DNA of 64,000 bases. Source: Phymatolithon calcareum (Eukaryota; Rhodophyta; Florideophyceae; Hapalidiales). The notes beneath the pieces are model-generated. The model saw only the letters and a list, made by a program, of their open reading frames with translations, did not search any database and had not been told where the DNA came from. A program made the position numbers and the translations under genes. How positions within the stretch are numbered: position 1 is the stretch's first letter; each line of letters opens with the position of its first letter. The DNA lies in contig OZ345368.1 in assembly GCA_977006965.1 (NCBI GenBank), forward strand, positions 930,001 to 994,000, read 5' to 3'. Below, in pieces: positions 29,338-39,665 of this stretch.

Positions 29338-30826
29338 CTATGCGGTAATACCCGACGATTTTGCCAAACTGCTCGGTGACACAGTGCCGACATTCATCGT
29401 GGGTGACGAAGAATGTGCATCCGTCTTGTCTACAACCTCATATCCCTTCTTTCCCTTAGTACTGGAGAGCACACCGTCGATAACAAGTCGTCGCAATACT
29501 GCCCTGCATTGGTTTTCAGATACATCTAGAGATTCGGTTATATGTTTAGCGATTTGAGGGCCAGCCCAGTTCGGATTTTGCTTGACGGTACCGATAAGAA
29601 CAGTCTCGACCTGCTCTGTCATGTCTGCGTTCAAACGCTTCCGTTTCATTCCTTTCCCGTTTGCACCACTCGCTTTCTTCGCAGCAGTCTTCGCTACGAT
29701 TCCATTGTCATCATCAGCGTCTTCTGTCCGGCTCCGCTTGCGGCCCGCCAGTTCCACTTTTTTGAAAACAGTTCCGGGCGGTGTGCGCGGGGAGTCAACC
29801 TTTTCCTCGTTGACCTCGCTGTCACTGGCACTACGGACATCGCTTTCGCTCTCGCTGACACTATCTTCGTCGCTCACACTTGCCGACATGAAGCTTTCGT
29901 CGTCGGAATCCTCATCATCATCCTCCTCTTCCTGCGCGTGTTTATCCTTTTCTGCATCGATCGTCTTTTGCAACTCAATCTGCTTCTGAGCTTCAGTTTC
30001 TGCTTGCTTTTGCGCTTCTGCTTCCTTCCTTGCGATATCAGCAGCGAGAGCCTGTGCTTTCACGGACATTCGCATTTTAGCAGCACTCTTCGGCTTTGAC
30101 GGCAAGGGTTTCGATACAGGGAGGGACTTGGGCGTCACAGGCTTCTTCTCCGCTGTCGACTTCGCACCGGGAGAGCTTGGAGTTACCCCCTTGGTTGCAG
30201 AGGGCGATTTGCTGGCCGGAGTGCTGGAAGCCGCCGGTTTTGTAACACCCGCGACCTTCGATGGGGTACGTGTCGGAGCCTCCGGATTAATGGCGAGGAC
30301 GCTGATTTTCTTCTTTGACGACTTCGGCTTCTTCGTACTCTTACTCGTCTTACCCGCGTCCTTAGATTTTGCAGAGTCGACAGCCTTCGCAGATCCCGGC
30401 TTTGAACCTGCGGCCCAATCTGCATTGGTCGGTCTTGACGCCAATACCAACGGGGCGGCATCGTCCGCTGGATCGGTCATCTTGACATCATGGCTCGGAG
30501 TGTTGGGGGCAATTGCCGTGGCGGTGGCTAGAATTACTGCTGCGGCTTTCTCGCGCGCACGCTTCTGCGAGGCAAGGCGAGCTGCGGAAGGGCGACGCGA
30601 CTTCGGCGCGGCTACGACATCGGGTTCCGATACGGAGCAAGCTTCCACTGAGCTTTTGATAAACTGACCGAGCTGCAATGACAAATGTAAAAGGACGGCA
30701 AGGGTTAGGTAATCGATTAGAACGTCGCAAAATCGAGAACGGAAACACGTCAGATGAATGTACCTTTGTTAACCCATTCGCAATGTCGAGAAGCCCTTCG
30801 AGCAGCTTGTCCTTCCCATCGGCCAT
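29338..30826 (-). CDS. Lys-rich, acidic nuclear protein with C-terminal winged-helix-like domain
   Basis: Two exons: 30826-30764 (21 codons, MADGKDKLLEGLLDIANGLT) and 30672-29338, with an intron 30763-30673 (GTACAT to TTGCAG, 91 nt). The join is in phase 0 and gives 465 aa. After a short helical N-terminus come an Ala/Lys/Ser/Pro-rich stretch (~60-230), a Gln/Glu/Lys helical segment (~235-270), an acidic run (EEEDDDEDSDDES), a basic nuclear signal-like KRKR, and a folded segment (~375-440: EQVETVLIGTVKQNPNWAGP, VSENQCRAVLRRLVIDGVLS, KKGYEVV) that looks like a winged helix. I infer a chromatin or DNA-associated role. Long open frames on the opposite strand arise from the repetitive composition. 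Confidence 0.85.
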
Positions 30827-31659
30827 AGTTGCTGCCCTGATGCTCACCTAGTGCTGCCAACGCTTCTCTTCGCTCCCGTTGACGCAATCTGGGCGGCCGA
30901 CGGAGCCGGAAATTGGACTCGATGAGTTTGCAAATCGGTTTTTAGTGCGCTTTGACAGATATGTACTAAACGCGCCAAAAAGCGAAGGCAGCAAAAAATA
31001 ACTGAAATTCTATGAAGGAAGGGATCGTGAATTGCTACCGCTGTAACCACGTGTTGTTTGTATTGATTTCAAATAGAATTTTGAACCGATTCGGCAATTT
31101 GACCTGCAGGCCATGGCCTAGATTTGATTCGCAGCACATGCGAGATCTTCTTCCACCTCACCTCCTCAACAGCTGTTGAGGCTATCTTTGCCGGCGCGGC
31201 TAGGCATCAAGCGCTCGACCTTTCAAATCGCAACGGCAGCATTTTACTCGCCCACTTTTCGCATTGAACGCTATGGCGCCGGGCACGTCCGGCGCGGACG
31301 GTGCAGCAGACGGACCTTGATGACCGCAATCTCACAACGTACAGCCCTACTCATGCGCGACTGTTCTCAGGAGGCTCTGTCCCGGTCAGTGACCCCCACA
31401 TAAGGAGATTCCTGGTCGTTCCGTGACCAAATCGAGGGAAAACCAGTAATCACCGTCGAATTCCAACGAAATTTATCAGGCAAGAAGCGTATCTGCTGGC
31501 CAGTCCCGTTTGCCAGAAATGCAAGTAATCCAGGTACAGTAAGCGCGTTTTCATGACAGAGGCGCAGATGCTAATCGCGCCTAAGCATGATGCAATCGGA
31601 AAGACTATGAGGCGGCGAAAGGGTGAGGAGAAGAGGGGGCTTGTTAAACTATCGGTCTC

Positions 31660-31750
31660 CGAGCAGTGTCCGTAGAACTCTATCGCAGAAAGGCCGTGTA
31701 CAGACTTTCTATACTTCCATTCTGCGACAGAGTTCTTCGGATACTGCTCG
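31660..31750 (+). ncRNA. Pre-miRNA-like hairpin
   Basis: Arms 31660-31690 and 31720-31750 pair over ~31 positions with only two or three mismatches or G-U pairs, around a loop of 29 bases. The arms begin CGAGCAGTGTCCGTAGAACT and end with the matching TTCTTCGGATACTGCTCG. Length and mismatch level fit a microRNA precursor, but a short foldback MITE is equally possible; either strand could be transcribed. The rest of 30830-32545 has no supported gene. Confidence 0.4.
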
Positions 31751-32545
31751 CTGGTCTCTTGTGTTTCAACTTCTGAAATAAAACAGCGTGACGTTGCTCG
31801 AGTCAAAATTGGATGGCTCAATTCTGTTCTGCATAAACTATAGACCTTGAGCACGCTTACAAGAAAAGTGATCGTCAACTACGTTCTGTGCCGCACACAA
31901 ACATCGGGTAATTATCTGAGACCCGAAAACACTCGTTACTCTCCCTCTCCCCTCTTCCCTCTTCCTTCTGTACGCGTCACTTGCCGACAGAGTCGGATTT
32001 CAATGCTGCAAAAATTCTAGTTGAAGTTGTCGTCTTTTCAGTCGGCTTGTTTTCATCACGCTGATGTATGGTCCTGAGTACACGGGCCGAACCTGTGCTA
32101 CATTTCGATTTTCTCAATTTGGTGAGGATTGGAGGTCGAATCAGACCCTTGATCCATCTTGAAAGTCTCACGTGCGTGGTCCTCTACCGGAAGTGTGCTG
32201 GCTTTACTGTCGTTGAGCGACGATTGTGCATGGGGCTATGGCAAGAAAGATGGAGACGTAGTACCAATGCCACTGCTCACGGCACTCCACACGACGAGAA
32301 AATTTCGCGATGGTTGCGGAAATAGATATCTCGAGTTGTACCGCATGGTTCTCGCAACAAGCACAGTTACTCGTTTTTATACACCGTAGTGCAAACGGGG
32401 TTAAGTGGAGATGAAAAATCTGTGGTGGTCAATTGCACACCATGACTAAATTAATTAGTCTGAGACCGATTGCTGTTTATCGTCTTGATGCCGCTAGGGT
32501 TGCTAAAAAACTCAAATTACAGACATCCTCCATTGAACGTGTGAG

Positions 32546-35419
32546 TTACCCATCTTGACTCATCTCATGGTTCTTTCGAGACGTCGTTTCAACTTCACCA
32601 CGCAGTATATGCTCCGGAGCGGGAATATCTTCCCCTTTCATGAGACGCTCCATGAGCTTCTCGCGTTGAGCCTTCAGCTTTAGCTCCCGCCTAGCCTCTT
32701 CTTCCTCCTCCTTCTGCCGTTGTAACTGCCTAGGAGTCAAACAATTTGACTCGTTTATATCGCTTTTCAGTACGATCTGCTTTGCAACGAACTTGTCCAT
32801 TTCCTCAAAATTTCCCTCCTCACGCGCGCGCAGTGCTCCCGTGATGGACTCATCCATTTCGTCCACGGCAAGTCGCCCCTTGACGCGTTTCTCCATAGCT
32901 TCAATCGCACATGCTGAAGTTTCCACGGCCGTCACAGGATCTTTAAGATCCAGCTCGCGCACTTCTCTCCATTCCATATCAGCAGCATCATCAGGCAGAA
33001 ATAAATCCTCAATATCGTCCGTCCACCAAGCCAGATGCTCACATTGTGCCGCAATTTCCTCCGGTGTCAAGTCCCCTTCGATTTCAGACAATGCCGAGAA
33101 CAACTCCTGCCGGGAGGCGGAAGTCCAAAAGTTGAGCTTCTTCTCCTCGCAACGAACCATTACGGCAAGCAACCCGTTCAATCCATCCAGGCGCTGCACT
33201 TCGGTGCAGAAAATCAGTGCACGCAATGCCCTTTCCTCTGCTGCGCGGCGCGGATGTTCCCGGACTCGCCGTGAAGCCGCGCATCTTTTGGCATGGGCAG
33301 GCGACTCAATGTTCTCGCTTTGATAATCAAGCAGCATCATCGACGTTTTCTGTTGCTGCGACCTCGGGTTGAATTCAGTGCCCGACTCCCCTTCAGGTGC
33401 TCGTCCTCTGCTTCGAAGAACCTTATCTCGTTCGCGCTTAGGGAGCTCGTCAATAATCCATGGGGCAGGCGGCATCCAGCGAACGTGCGATTTCGCAGTA
33501 TACTTTGACCATTCCGCATTAATTTCTTCCGTGCGTTCGGCAATCATGGCGAAAATACCTGGAATAGCAGATGACTCACTGCCAGAAAGCGCATCCGCCC
33601 ATGACTGGATCAATGCACCTGAGTTGAGGCCTAGCAGACAGCGCTGAGTTTTCGCGAGAAACGCAGCTAATTCGTTGATAATTTCCGGAGAACAGTCAAC
33701 GGTTATCGACTTTTTCCTGTAGAGGTACCGCTTTTGAAGCTTTTCCTTTGGTGCACCAAAAGAAAGCATCATTCGATCGTGCTCTCGACTGAGCTCTTCC
33801 GCAAGTTGAAAATTGAACATAACTTCTGAGTCATTATCTAATTCTGACGGCAAACCGCCTACGACAAGATTTCCATTCACGTCATCGGCGCTCCGGGAGA
33901 CTTCTTTCTGCTTATTTCGTCTCGCAGCAGCATTTAGTGCTGCCTGAATAGATTCTGGACTGGAAACGTCCAACTCTTCTTCCCCTTTTTTAGCAGCAAT
34001 TCGGTCAAGTTCTCGTTGAACAATTTGTCTGCCGCGCCATTTTGGCCAATCCAGAGCTGTCGCATTCAAATGCTTAAGATAGTCTTCCGCAGTTCCAATC
34101 CCTTCGCTAAGATACTGGTCTGCATCTTTGACTCCGTCCGGTGGAAATGCAATTGCAACTCGAAATGCTTCTGGAATTTCAGATAGAACGGCATCACATA
34201 GACGCTCGGCTGCGATGATGCCAGACGGATCTGCATCAAAATTGAAGATGACTCTTCCATCGATCGGGTCTGGAAGCAGTGCAAGCGCGGCGGTGACCTG
34301 CTCAACTGAGACAGCCGTCCCCATAGTGGCAACGGCGGGAAAGCTACCATTTGAATGTTGATGAAGTGCAACAACATCCATATAGCCTTCGACGACAACA
34401 AGACAAATGCCAGGTCCAGTATCATAGAAATCGGGAGCAGGGGCAGCTTCAAGAGCTTCTCGCGCAAGATGAGCACCAAAAAGGATAGCCTTTTTCTTGA
34501 ACAGCACACTTTCTTTTGAGTTAACATATTTGGGCGCCCTGTCTGATTCCGCAATAAGCCGACCAGCAATTCCGATGACTTCTCCTATTTCATCGCATAT
34601 TGGCACCACCAGCCTTCCTCGAAAAAAGTCGTAAATCGTATCATTCTTACTTACGGAAGCCAGCCCAGCTTGTACACAGTCGTCCGCTGAGAACCCCGCC
34701 TCTCGAAGTGCATCAACGGCGAAAGTCCATTGAGTTGCAGGACCAGCGAAGCCGAATGAGAAAACTTGCCTCGTACGCCGACCAATGCCGCGCCGATCTA
34801 AATACTCACGAGCCACAGCACCGCTCTCTTCATCCAGGGTGCTACGAAAAATGCGGACAGCCTCTCGAAGAACAGCACGAACATCCCTTCGATCGCGCAA
34901 CTGCTGCGCCCAGGCGATCTTCATTCGCTGTGGCGGAGGTGCAGGAACTAATGATTGAGGTTGAGGAGCGACACGACGACCGACAAGTTCAGCCACGGCA
35001 GGAAACCGGGCTGCAAGGGAATTGATCGCTTGTGGAAGCGTTTCCAGTCCACGGGAGCGACGCTCAAACTCGAAAAGGTCTCCTCGCGCACCGCAGCCAA
35101 AACAGTGAAAGCGACCCCGCGAATCGCTGATGGACATTGATGGACTTCGGTCCTCATGAAATGGACAACAGGCCATGAACTCTCCCGCTTGTCCGCGTGT
35201 TCTTATTTCGTTCGTCAACTCCGAAAATGCAGTTGAGAGCGGCACTGCGCGACGCACGGCATCAAGATCTGTCTGCTGTGCCACTGCCGGTGGACGAGCC
35301 CGACGCCGTCGAGCTCGTCGCGGCAGGGGGTTGAGTGATATGCCGTCATTGCGAATTGGGCGGATTAGCGCCTGGTGCCCAGTCGCAGAGCAGAAAGCGC
35401 AATTTCTGCTTAGGCGCAT
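32546..35419 (-). CDS. Bacterial-type DNA primase DnaG, probably plastid
   Basis: The protein is 957 aa in one exon. Residues 1-50 are Arg-rich and acidic-poor with no bacterial counterpart, consistent with an organelle transit peptide. The CHC2 zinc finger is C85-x2-H88...C106-x2-C109. The TOPRIM_N region follows (YLDRRGIGRRTRQVFSFGFA, FFRGRLVVPICDEIGEVIGI, GR, PKYVNSKES), then TOPRIM with E344 (VVVEGYMDVV) and D395/D397 (NFDADPSG). These catalytic residues are intact. It would make RNA primers for replication with a DnaB-type helicase, which red-lineage plastids encode. Bacterial DnaG is ~600 aa; the extra ~350 C-terminal residues are charged, with basic/acidic helices (RQKEEEEEARRELKLKAQRE) and no clear DnaB-binding HBD. 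No adjacent gene helps define its regulation. Confidence 0.93.
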   Translation of the reverse strand: MRLSRNCAFCSATGHQALIRPIRNDGISLNPLPRRARRRRARPPAVAQQTDLDAVRRAVPLSTAFSELTNEIRTRGQAGEFMACCPFHEDRSPSMSISDSRGRFHCFGCGARGDLFEFERRSRGLETLPQAINSLAARFPAVAELVGRRVAPQPQSLVPAPPPQRMKIAWAQQLRDRRDVRAVLREAVRIFRSTLDEESGAVAREYLDRRGIGRRTRQVFSFGFAGPATQWTFAVDALREAGFSADDCVQAGLASVSKNDTIYDFFRGRLVVPICDEIGEVIGIAGRLIAESDRAPKYVNSKESVLFKKKAILFGAHLAREALEAAPAPDFYDTGPGICLVVVEGYMDVVALHQHSNGSFPAVATMGTAVSVEQVTAALALLPDPIDGRVIFNFDADPSGIIAAERLCDAVLSEIPEAFRVAIAFPPDGVKDADQYLSEGIGTAEDYLKHLNATALDWPKWRGRQIVQRELDRIAAKKGEEELDVSSPESIQAALNAAARRNKQKEVSRSADDVNGNLVVGGLPSELDNDSEVMFNFQLAEELSREHDRMMLSFGAPKEKLQKRYLYRKKSITVDCSPEIINELAAFLAKTQRCLLGLNSGALIQSWADALSGSESSAIPGIFAMIAERTEEINAEWSKYTAKSHVRWMPPAPWIIDELPKRERDKVLRSRGRAPEGESGTEFNPRSQQQKTSMMLLDYQSENIESPAHAKRCAASRRVREHPRRAAEERALRALIFCTEVQRLDGLNGLLAVMVRCEEKKLNFWTSASRQELFSALSEIEGDLTPEEIAAQCEHLAWWTDDIEDLFLPDDAADMEWREVRELDLKDPVTAVETSACAIEAMEKRVKGRLAVDEMDESITGALRAREEGNFEEMDKFVAKQIVLKSDINESNCLTPRQLQRQKEEEEEARRELKLKAQREKLMERLMKGEDIPAPEHILRGEVETTSRKNHEMSQDG

Positions 35420-35439
35420 CGAGCTCTAACCTGAACAGA

Positions 35440-35935
35440 GCGGATTGAGTAGATTGACTTCCGGACGCGCTAAATCACGATTAGGATCAAAACTTGTGCA
35501 AGATGGCACTGTTGAAACGTTTCAAAAATTAATTGAAATTAACGAACGGGACACGTGGCCGGGTCTGTGATCACCACCTTCATAGAATTCTGTTTTATCT
35601 ACAATATGTCTAGGCTCCTTTCTCGACGGCATCAAGCGCTCGGCGTTCGGAGATAAACTTGGCGACACGAACATTAAATCAATCACAGTCCCCGCGCAAG
35701 TGCACCAAGCCCGTTGCTTCGTCGTTGTCGCTCAGTTACCTTCGAGGGCAAGCGAATTGTAATGTAGGCAGCACACGGAAAGAGTTAGTGACAGTCACTG
35801 TGGCTGATGGAAGGGAGTACCAGTTCTTTGACGGTCTTTGTATCCAGCTGCGTGTCCTGCATCGCTACGCTATCGACATTTCAGCCATGCCTTCCTCTCA
35901 ACACCCGATCTCATCCTTCACTGGATCAATGAGAT
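35440..35935 (+). repeat. Retroelement fragment, copy 1 (shared with 59920-60836)
   Basis: This is colinear with 59920-60349 plus 60778-60836. Both contain GATCAAAACTTG-GCAAGATGGCA, AAAAATTAATTGAAATTAACGA and GATGGAAGGGAGTACCAGTT. A readable stretch (TVTVADGREYQFFDGLCIQL) resembles the end of a Ty3/gypsy protease domain, but stops interrupt it. It is not active. From 35940 to 37376 I find no gene. Confidence 0.5.
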
Positions 35936-37376
35936 ATGATCCCACAATTTTGCATGCTGGTTGTATATATATCATACGCGTATACAGGCCCTCTTCGCGA
36001 GAAACCGGAGCGGAAATGACCTTCGTCCGGCGCCGTGCGCGACATGTGCGCGGCGCCCTGCAGGCTCGTGCGGTACCTGAGGTGTGCGGACGAGAAGGCT
36101 CGTTTGATCATTGTATTGGTTTTGGCTCCGGGGCCCGGAAGCGCTTCGAACATTGGATGAAGTTGTATCGGACCAATTTCCTAATTGCGCTGGCTCAGCG
36201 CCCTTGTTTTTTTCGCTTCTCAAGCAACAGATGAGTCACGTGGAACTCTGTGACGCAGCGCTTGCCACATTGGATGCGTGCAATGATTCTAATCTTTGTG
36301 TCCATTTGCGGAAGGCCGATGAACAAATCGCGGTTGCACTCTGATTCTTCATAATTTTAATCCAAAGCGTCGAGTCCGTTTTGTCAACAATTTGTTTTTA
36401 TGCAAGACTGGCGGCACCGCAGATACCCATGATATTATTCGAATGAACGTCACAGGTCTAGAGAAACAGAACATCCCCATCTGCATCACAGTCGTTGTAG
36501 TAAGCGCACGGTTTTTACGTTATTGAGGTACAGGATATTCCCTAAACGTTGCGGTGGCGGTTTTTGTTTATTGTGGTTCGTCGTTCGTGGTTCGTGTGGG
36601 CCATCTATATGTGGTCCAGTCTTGCAATCCTTTGGGAAATCTCTTCCATGTAAGATCTAAGGGAACTCTTAAGCTGGGCGCATTCGCCGCATCGACCGTA
36701 CAGGCAACGACGGACACGTACGGAATTGACGCTAGAAACGGCGGGGCGTTCACTGAAAGGTAAATGTGCCTCATATGCTCGCAGTACAAGAGATCTCCTG
36801 GAATGGAGAGCTGACCGTGACTTCGTTCCCATTATTTTCGAACGTGGTTTGTGAGTCATCTTGGTGAAGAGCGCCGCACCGATTGAGACTCTGTCTCAAA
36901 AGACTTCGCCCTAATGCATATAGACATGCTGTTCGTCAATGAGCGTTGTTAACCCGTGGGCACACCTTCACAGTTAGTCGGGCGCGCACCCCAGCTAATC
37001 AAGCACGAGAACGCAGCATTCTAGGGACATCAAAGGTCACCAAAAAAGTCCACCATTTTAATTCTCCTCAATCTAATCTTCAATTGTTTTCCAGGGCGCG
37101 ACCTTGTAACCATTTAATAATTTTGAACTTGGTGAAGATCTGAACGATTGCGATTTATTATCTTGCAGTGAAGAGCCCCGTAATTGTGCCCCATCTACGA
37201 ATGTAAGATGCCCTAGAAATTGTAAAGCGCAGAATGCGAAGGACACTGCATCGGAGACGAAGTGTTCTGAAGCCTTGCTTGTTTCCCGGTTTACGCCCTC
37301 GCATTCCATTTTCTTTTTCTTGACTCCTTGCATGGACTGACAGTTTCGAACTCACTGAAAGGGAATGATGTACGCT

Positions 37377-38501
37377 TCACCCGAGCACCTTCAGCTTGTA
37401 ACGACCGCTCGGCATACCTTCAGACACAACGATCTCATCTCCATGCTGGTCCGTAAGAGCCCACTGGGCACCTCTGAGCAGGGCGAAGCGTCGTGAAATG
37501 GCGTCCTTGATATCTGCCGCCAATGCACCGCGATAGAAAGCGATCACAACCTTCCTACGACCGGACATTATTTCCAGACGATGCTTGGTTGAGTCGATAT
37601 AGGCAACGGGTGCGACCGAAACCAAGGTTGGAGGTAGATGTGCACGTGGACCCGAAGCATTATTCTGCAATGCTAATCTGACAGAATTTTCTCGACCAAC
37701 ACGTCTTTGGAGTCCCCCTGTTTCGCGGTCTGGGATTTGAGAGCGCCAATCTCGGTACATACCGGTGCGGTGAATGCTTGAGCTTGGGGTTTCTTGAGAA
37801 TTGCGTCCACCCATGCCGGAAGTGGAATGAGGCATACCCTCGTTTTGTAGGGTTCCTTCAAGACGTCCGGCTTGTAGGAGAGTCTCATGCGCCATGTCTT
37901 CGCCCTCATCAAATACCGTCAACCCTTGTGAAACAAGTGTGTCACGACCGCGCTTAGCATTACGACCATCGCGCGGTGGCTCAGTAAGTGACCTCTTTCT
38001 GAGCCCGAGAGTCGGGGTTTGATTTCCTGTCCCACCCTCTTTCCATTGTTCTCCACTTACGGTGCCAGGAACATTCGCAGGACTCGGTCGGTGCGAAATG
38101 TCGACGCGTTGGTGAGAACTACCGATCGGCCTAACAGATCTCAGTTCCGTTACATGGACGGGCCTGTGTCGCTGATTGGTACGCGGCATGCGTTTCGCGT
38201 TTCCGGGAATTTCGGAAACATTCTTTCGAGGCGAGCGTCCGCGACCCGGATGAGGGCGTTGATACCGGTTCTGATCTTGAGCTTCTTCCTTGTATCCGGT
38301 TAACTCGATCAATCTGCTCTTGCTTCTCAGCCATCTGTAAAAAGATCTTTTTGATACATTGTATATTTCGCATGCTTGATCCATATCCATTTCTCCGTTC
38401 TGAACGCTTAGAACACATTGAAGACGACGCATAAGCGACGCTTCGTTGACATTGGGTGGGCGGCCGGGCCTACCGCGCCTAGGACCCCCGGTATTTGGCA
38501 T
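37377..38501 (-). CDS. AT-hook / HTH / beta-grasp protein, multicopy family
   Basis: The protein is 374 aa from the ATG at 38501 (the frame extends upstream only to a GTG). Residues 8-16 (RRGRPGRPP) fit an AT-hook. Residues ~22-62 form a helix-turn-helix (ACEIYNVSKRSFYRWLRSKS), similar to psq/transposase-type HTHs. The middle is Arg/Pro/Ser-rich. The last ~75 residues (RLEIMSGRRKVVIAFYRGAL, ADIKDAISRRFALLRGAQWA, GDEIVVSEGMPSGRYKLKVL) have the strand pattern of a PB1/doublecortin/ubiquitin-like fold. A TATAAAA box lies at 38624-38630. Broken relatives occur at 44.1-44.5, 46.25-46.45, 57.0-58.05 and 58.28-58.88 kb, so this is the only complete member here. No DDE or integrase domain is present. 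I infer a DNA-binding protein of a mobile or locally amplifying family; function unknown. Confidence 0.75.
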   Translation of the reverse strand: MPNTGGPRRGRPGRPPNVNEASLMRRLQCVLSVQNGEMDMDQACEIYNVSKRSFYRWLRSKSRLIELTGYKEEAQDQNRYQRPHPGRGRSPRKNVSEIPGNAKRMPRTNQRHRPVHVTELRSVRPIGSSHQRVDISHRPSPANVPGTVSGEQWKEGGTGNQTPTLGLRKRSLTEPPRDGRNAKRGRDTLVSQGLTVFDEGEDMAHETLLQAGRLEGTLQNEGMPHSTSGMGGRNSQETPSSSIHRTGMYRDWRSQIPDRETGGLQRRVGRENSVRLALQNNASGPRAHLPPTLVSVAPVAYIDSTKHRLEIMSGRRKVVIAFYRGALAADIKDAISRRFALLRGAQWALTDQHGDEIVVSEGMPSGRYKLKVLG

Positions 38502-39405
38502 GAGGAACACGAAAGAGTCTCAGACCGGTTCCGTGTTCGGCGGTATGTGTCGGGGTGGGGAGCGTTGAGATGCTTGCTAAGATGGCTTGCTTCGAAAAAG
38601 GCTTCGGGAATGCCAACATCGGGTTTTATAGGGGCTCAAAACGATGGTGCCTCCAGATATCGCAGGGTTGGCGCTGGAATGTTTGAGTTGTGTCGTGGCT
38701 GGATTGTCAATGTTTGCCAGTGGCGACTTCAATGCCCTGAATTTTAGCATTGGACACTTACGCCGAAATTTTTACTTTGAGGTGCAATCGGTTGGTGAAG
38801 AGCAAAGCGCAATGGTTAAATTAGGCAAAGCAGCAGTGCGGCGAGGCAGGCAAATATAGATCGACTACACGAATTTAACGATTCCGTAAATTTGTTTGAC
38901 GTGGAAACACTTCTGTTTGCAGTTGGCTCGTGGAGGGCGACCAGTATAATACTGCGTATTGACAGACGTTAATGTAACGAGCGTTCTTGGGAACGATGGT
39001 GTTATGCTCAAAAGTGTTGTTTTGTTCTTTAGTTGATGGCTACTTCATGTAGAAGTTGTTGCTTAGTTCCCTCTGCTGGAGAAGGCTATCTTGCTGAAGC
39101 AGTCAAAGTACAGAAAATGTGCCCGTAGTGGTGGACTGCTGGTGAAATAATTAGACGACAGTAGTGTCGGTCATTGTCAGTATGGGTTCACTTGATGAAC
39201 AGCAAGTGAGCATACAGTTAATGGTTAGTTATCGGACTAATACGCAGTGACGGATTGTGAGCGTTACTTTGTTACAATTAACATCATAGACGAGAATTCC
39301 TGTCACAGACGATGTGTGAGCACCATAAATTGTGCGATAGACTTCCGAAGTGTATCGTGACTCTCATGTCAAAAGTACTATCATGGAACAATGTGCAATC
39401 TTAAG
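38123..39405. repeat. Segmental repeat shared with 58479-59765
   Basis: The two stretches are nearly identical over ~1.28 kb. They cover the N-terminal coding part of the HTH gene, its TATA promoter, a ~305-bp LTR and ~130 bp beyond it. Similarity stops abruptly: at GAACTACCGATCGGCCTA on the left and at GTGCAATCTTAA on the right. It looks like one duplication event or copies of one composite unit. Confidence 0.85.
38973..39276. mobile_element. LTR of a Ty3/gypsy element (304 bp)
   Basis: It begins TGTAACGAGCG and ends TTTGTTACA, giving TGTAAC...GTTACA termini. It shares CTGGAGAAGGCTATCTTG, GTGCCCG-AGTGGT, GAACAGCAAGTGA and GTTATCGGACT with the LTRs at 50207, 56534, 59336 and 60840. No matching partner LTR of the same sub-type bounds an internal region here, so I treat it as solo or orphan. 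Confidence 0.8.
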
Positions 39406-39665
39406 GTACTGTAGAAGTATCGCCAAGCTCTACAGTATCACAGATTGAAGATCTAGCAATAAGATCAAACTTGCTTGCAACTTCTGAAGATATGAAGGTA
39501 TCGGAGGCGCCTGAGTCAATAAAACGAGATACTGCAGCGCGAGGAAAAAGTCGAGACAAAATCCTCTGCGGGAAAAGTTGGTGAAGAACGTTGCGAAACT
39601 CGGAACTTTCTCCACTAGCGGTGAGGGTGTTGCACTGCGCGTCAAAGCGGACTTCTTGGGAAGAC

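Noticed and set aside
30128-30667. Long plus-strand frame (~179 codons) opposite the nuclear protein
   Set aside because: It is the antisense shadow of an Ala/Lys/Ser-rich gene whose splice junction and composition support the minus strand; no motif.
31450-31878. 142-codon minus-strand frame
   Set aside because: It spans the hairpin at 31660-31750, has no motif and a Cys/Ser-rich random look.
32793-33323. Plus-strand frame (~176 codons) inside DnaG
   Set aside because: Antisense of a well-supported primase; Ser-rich mirror of acidic codons.
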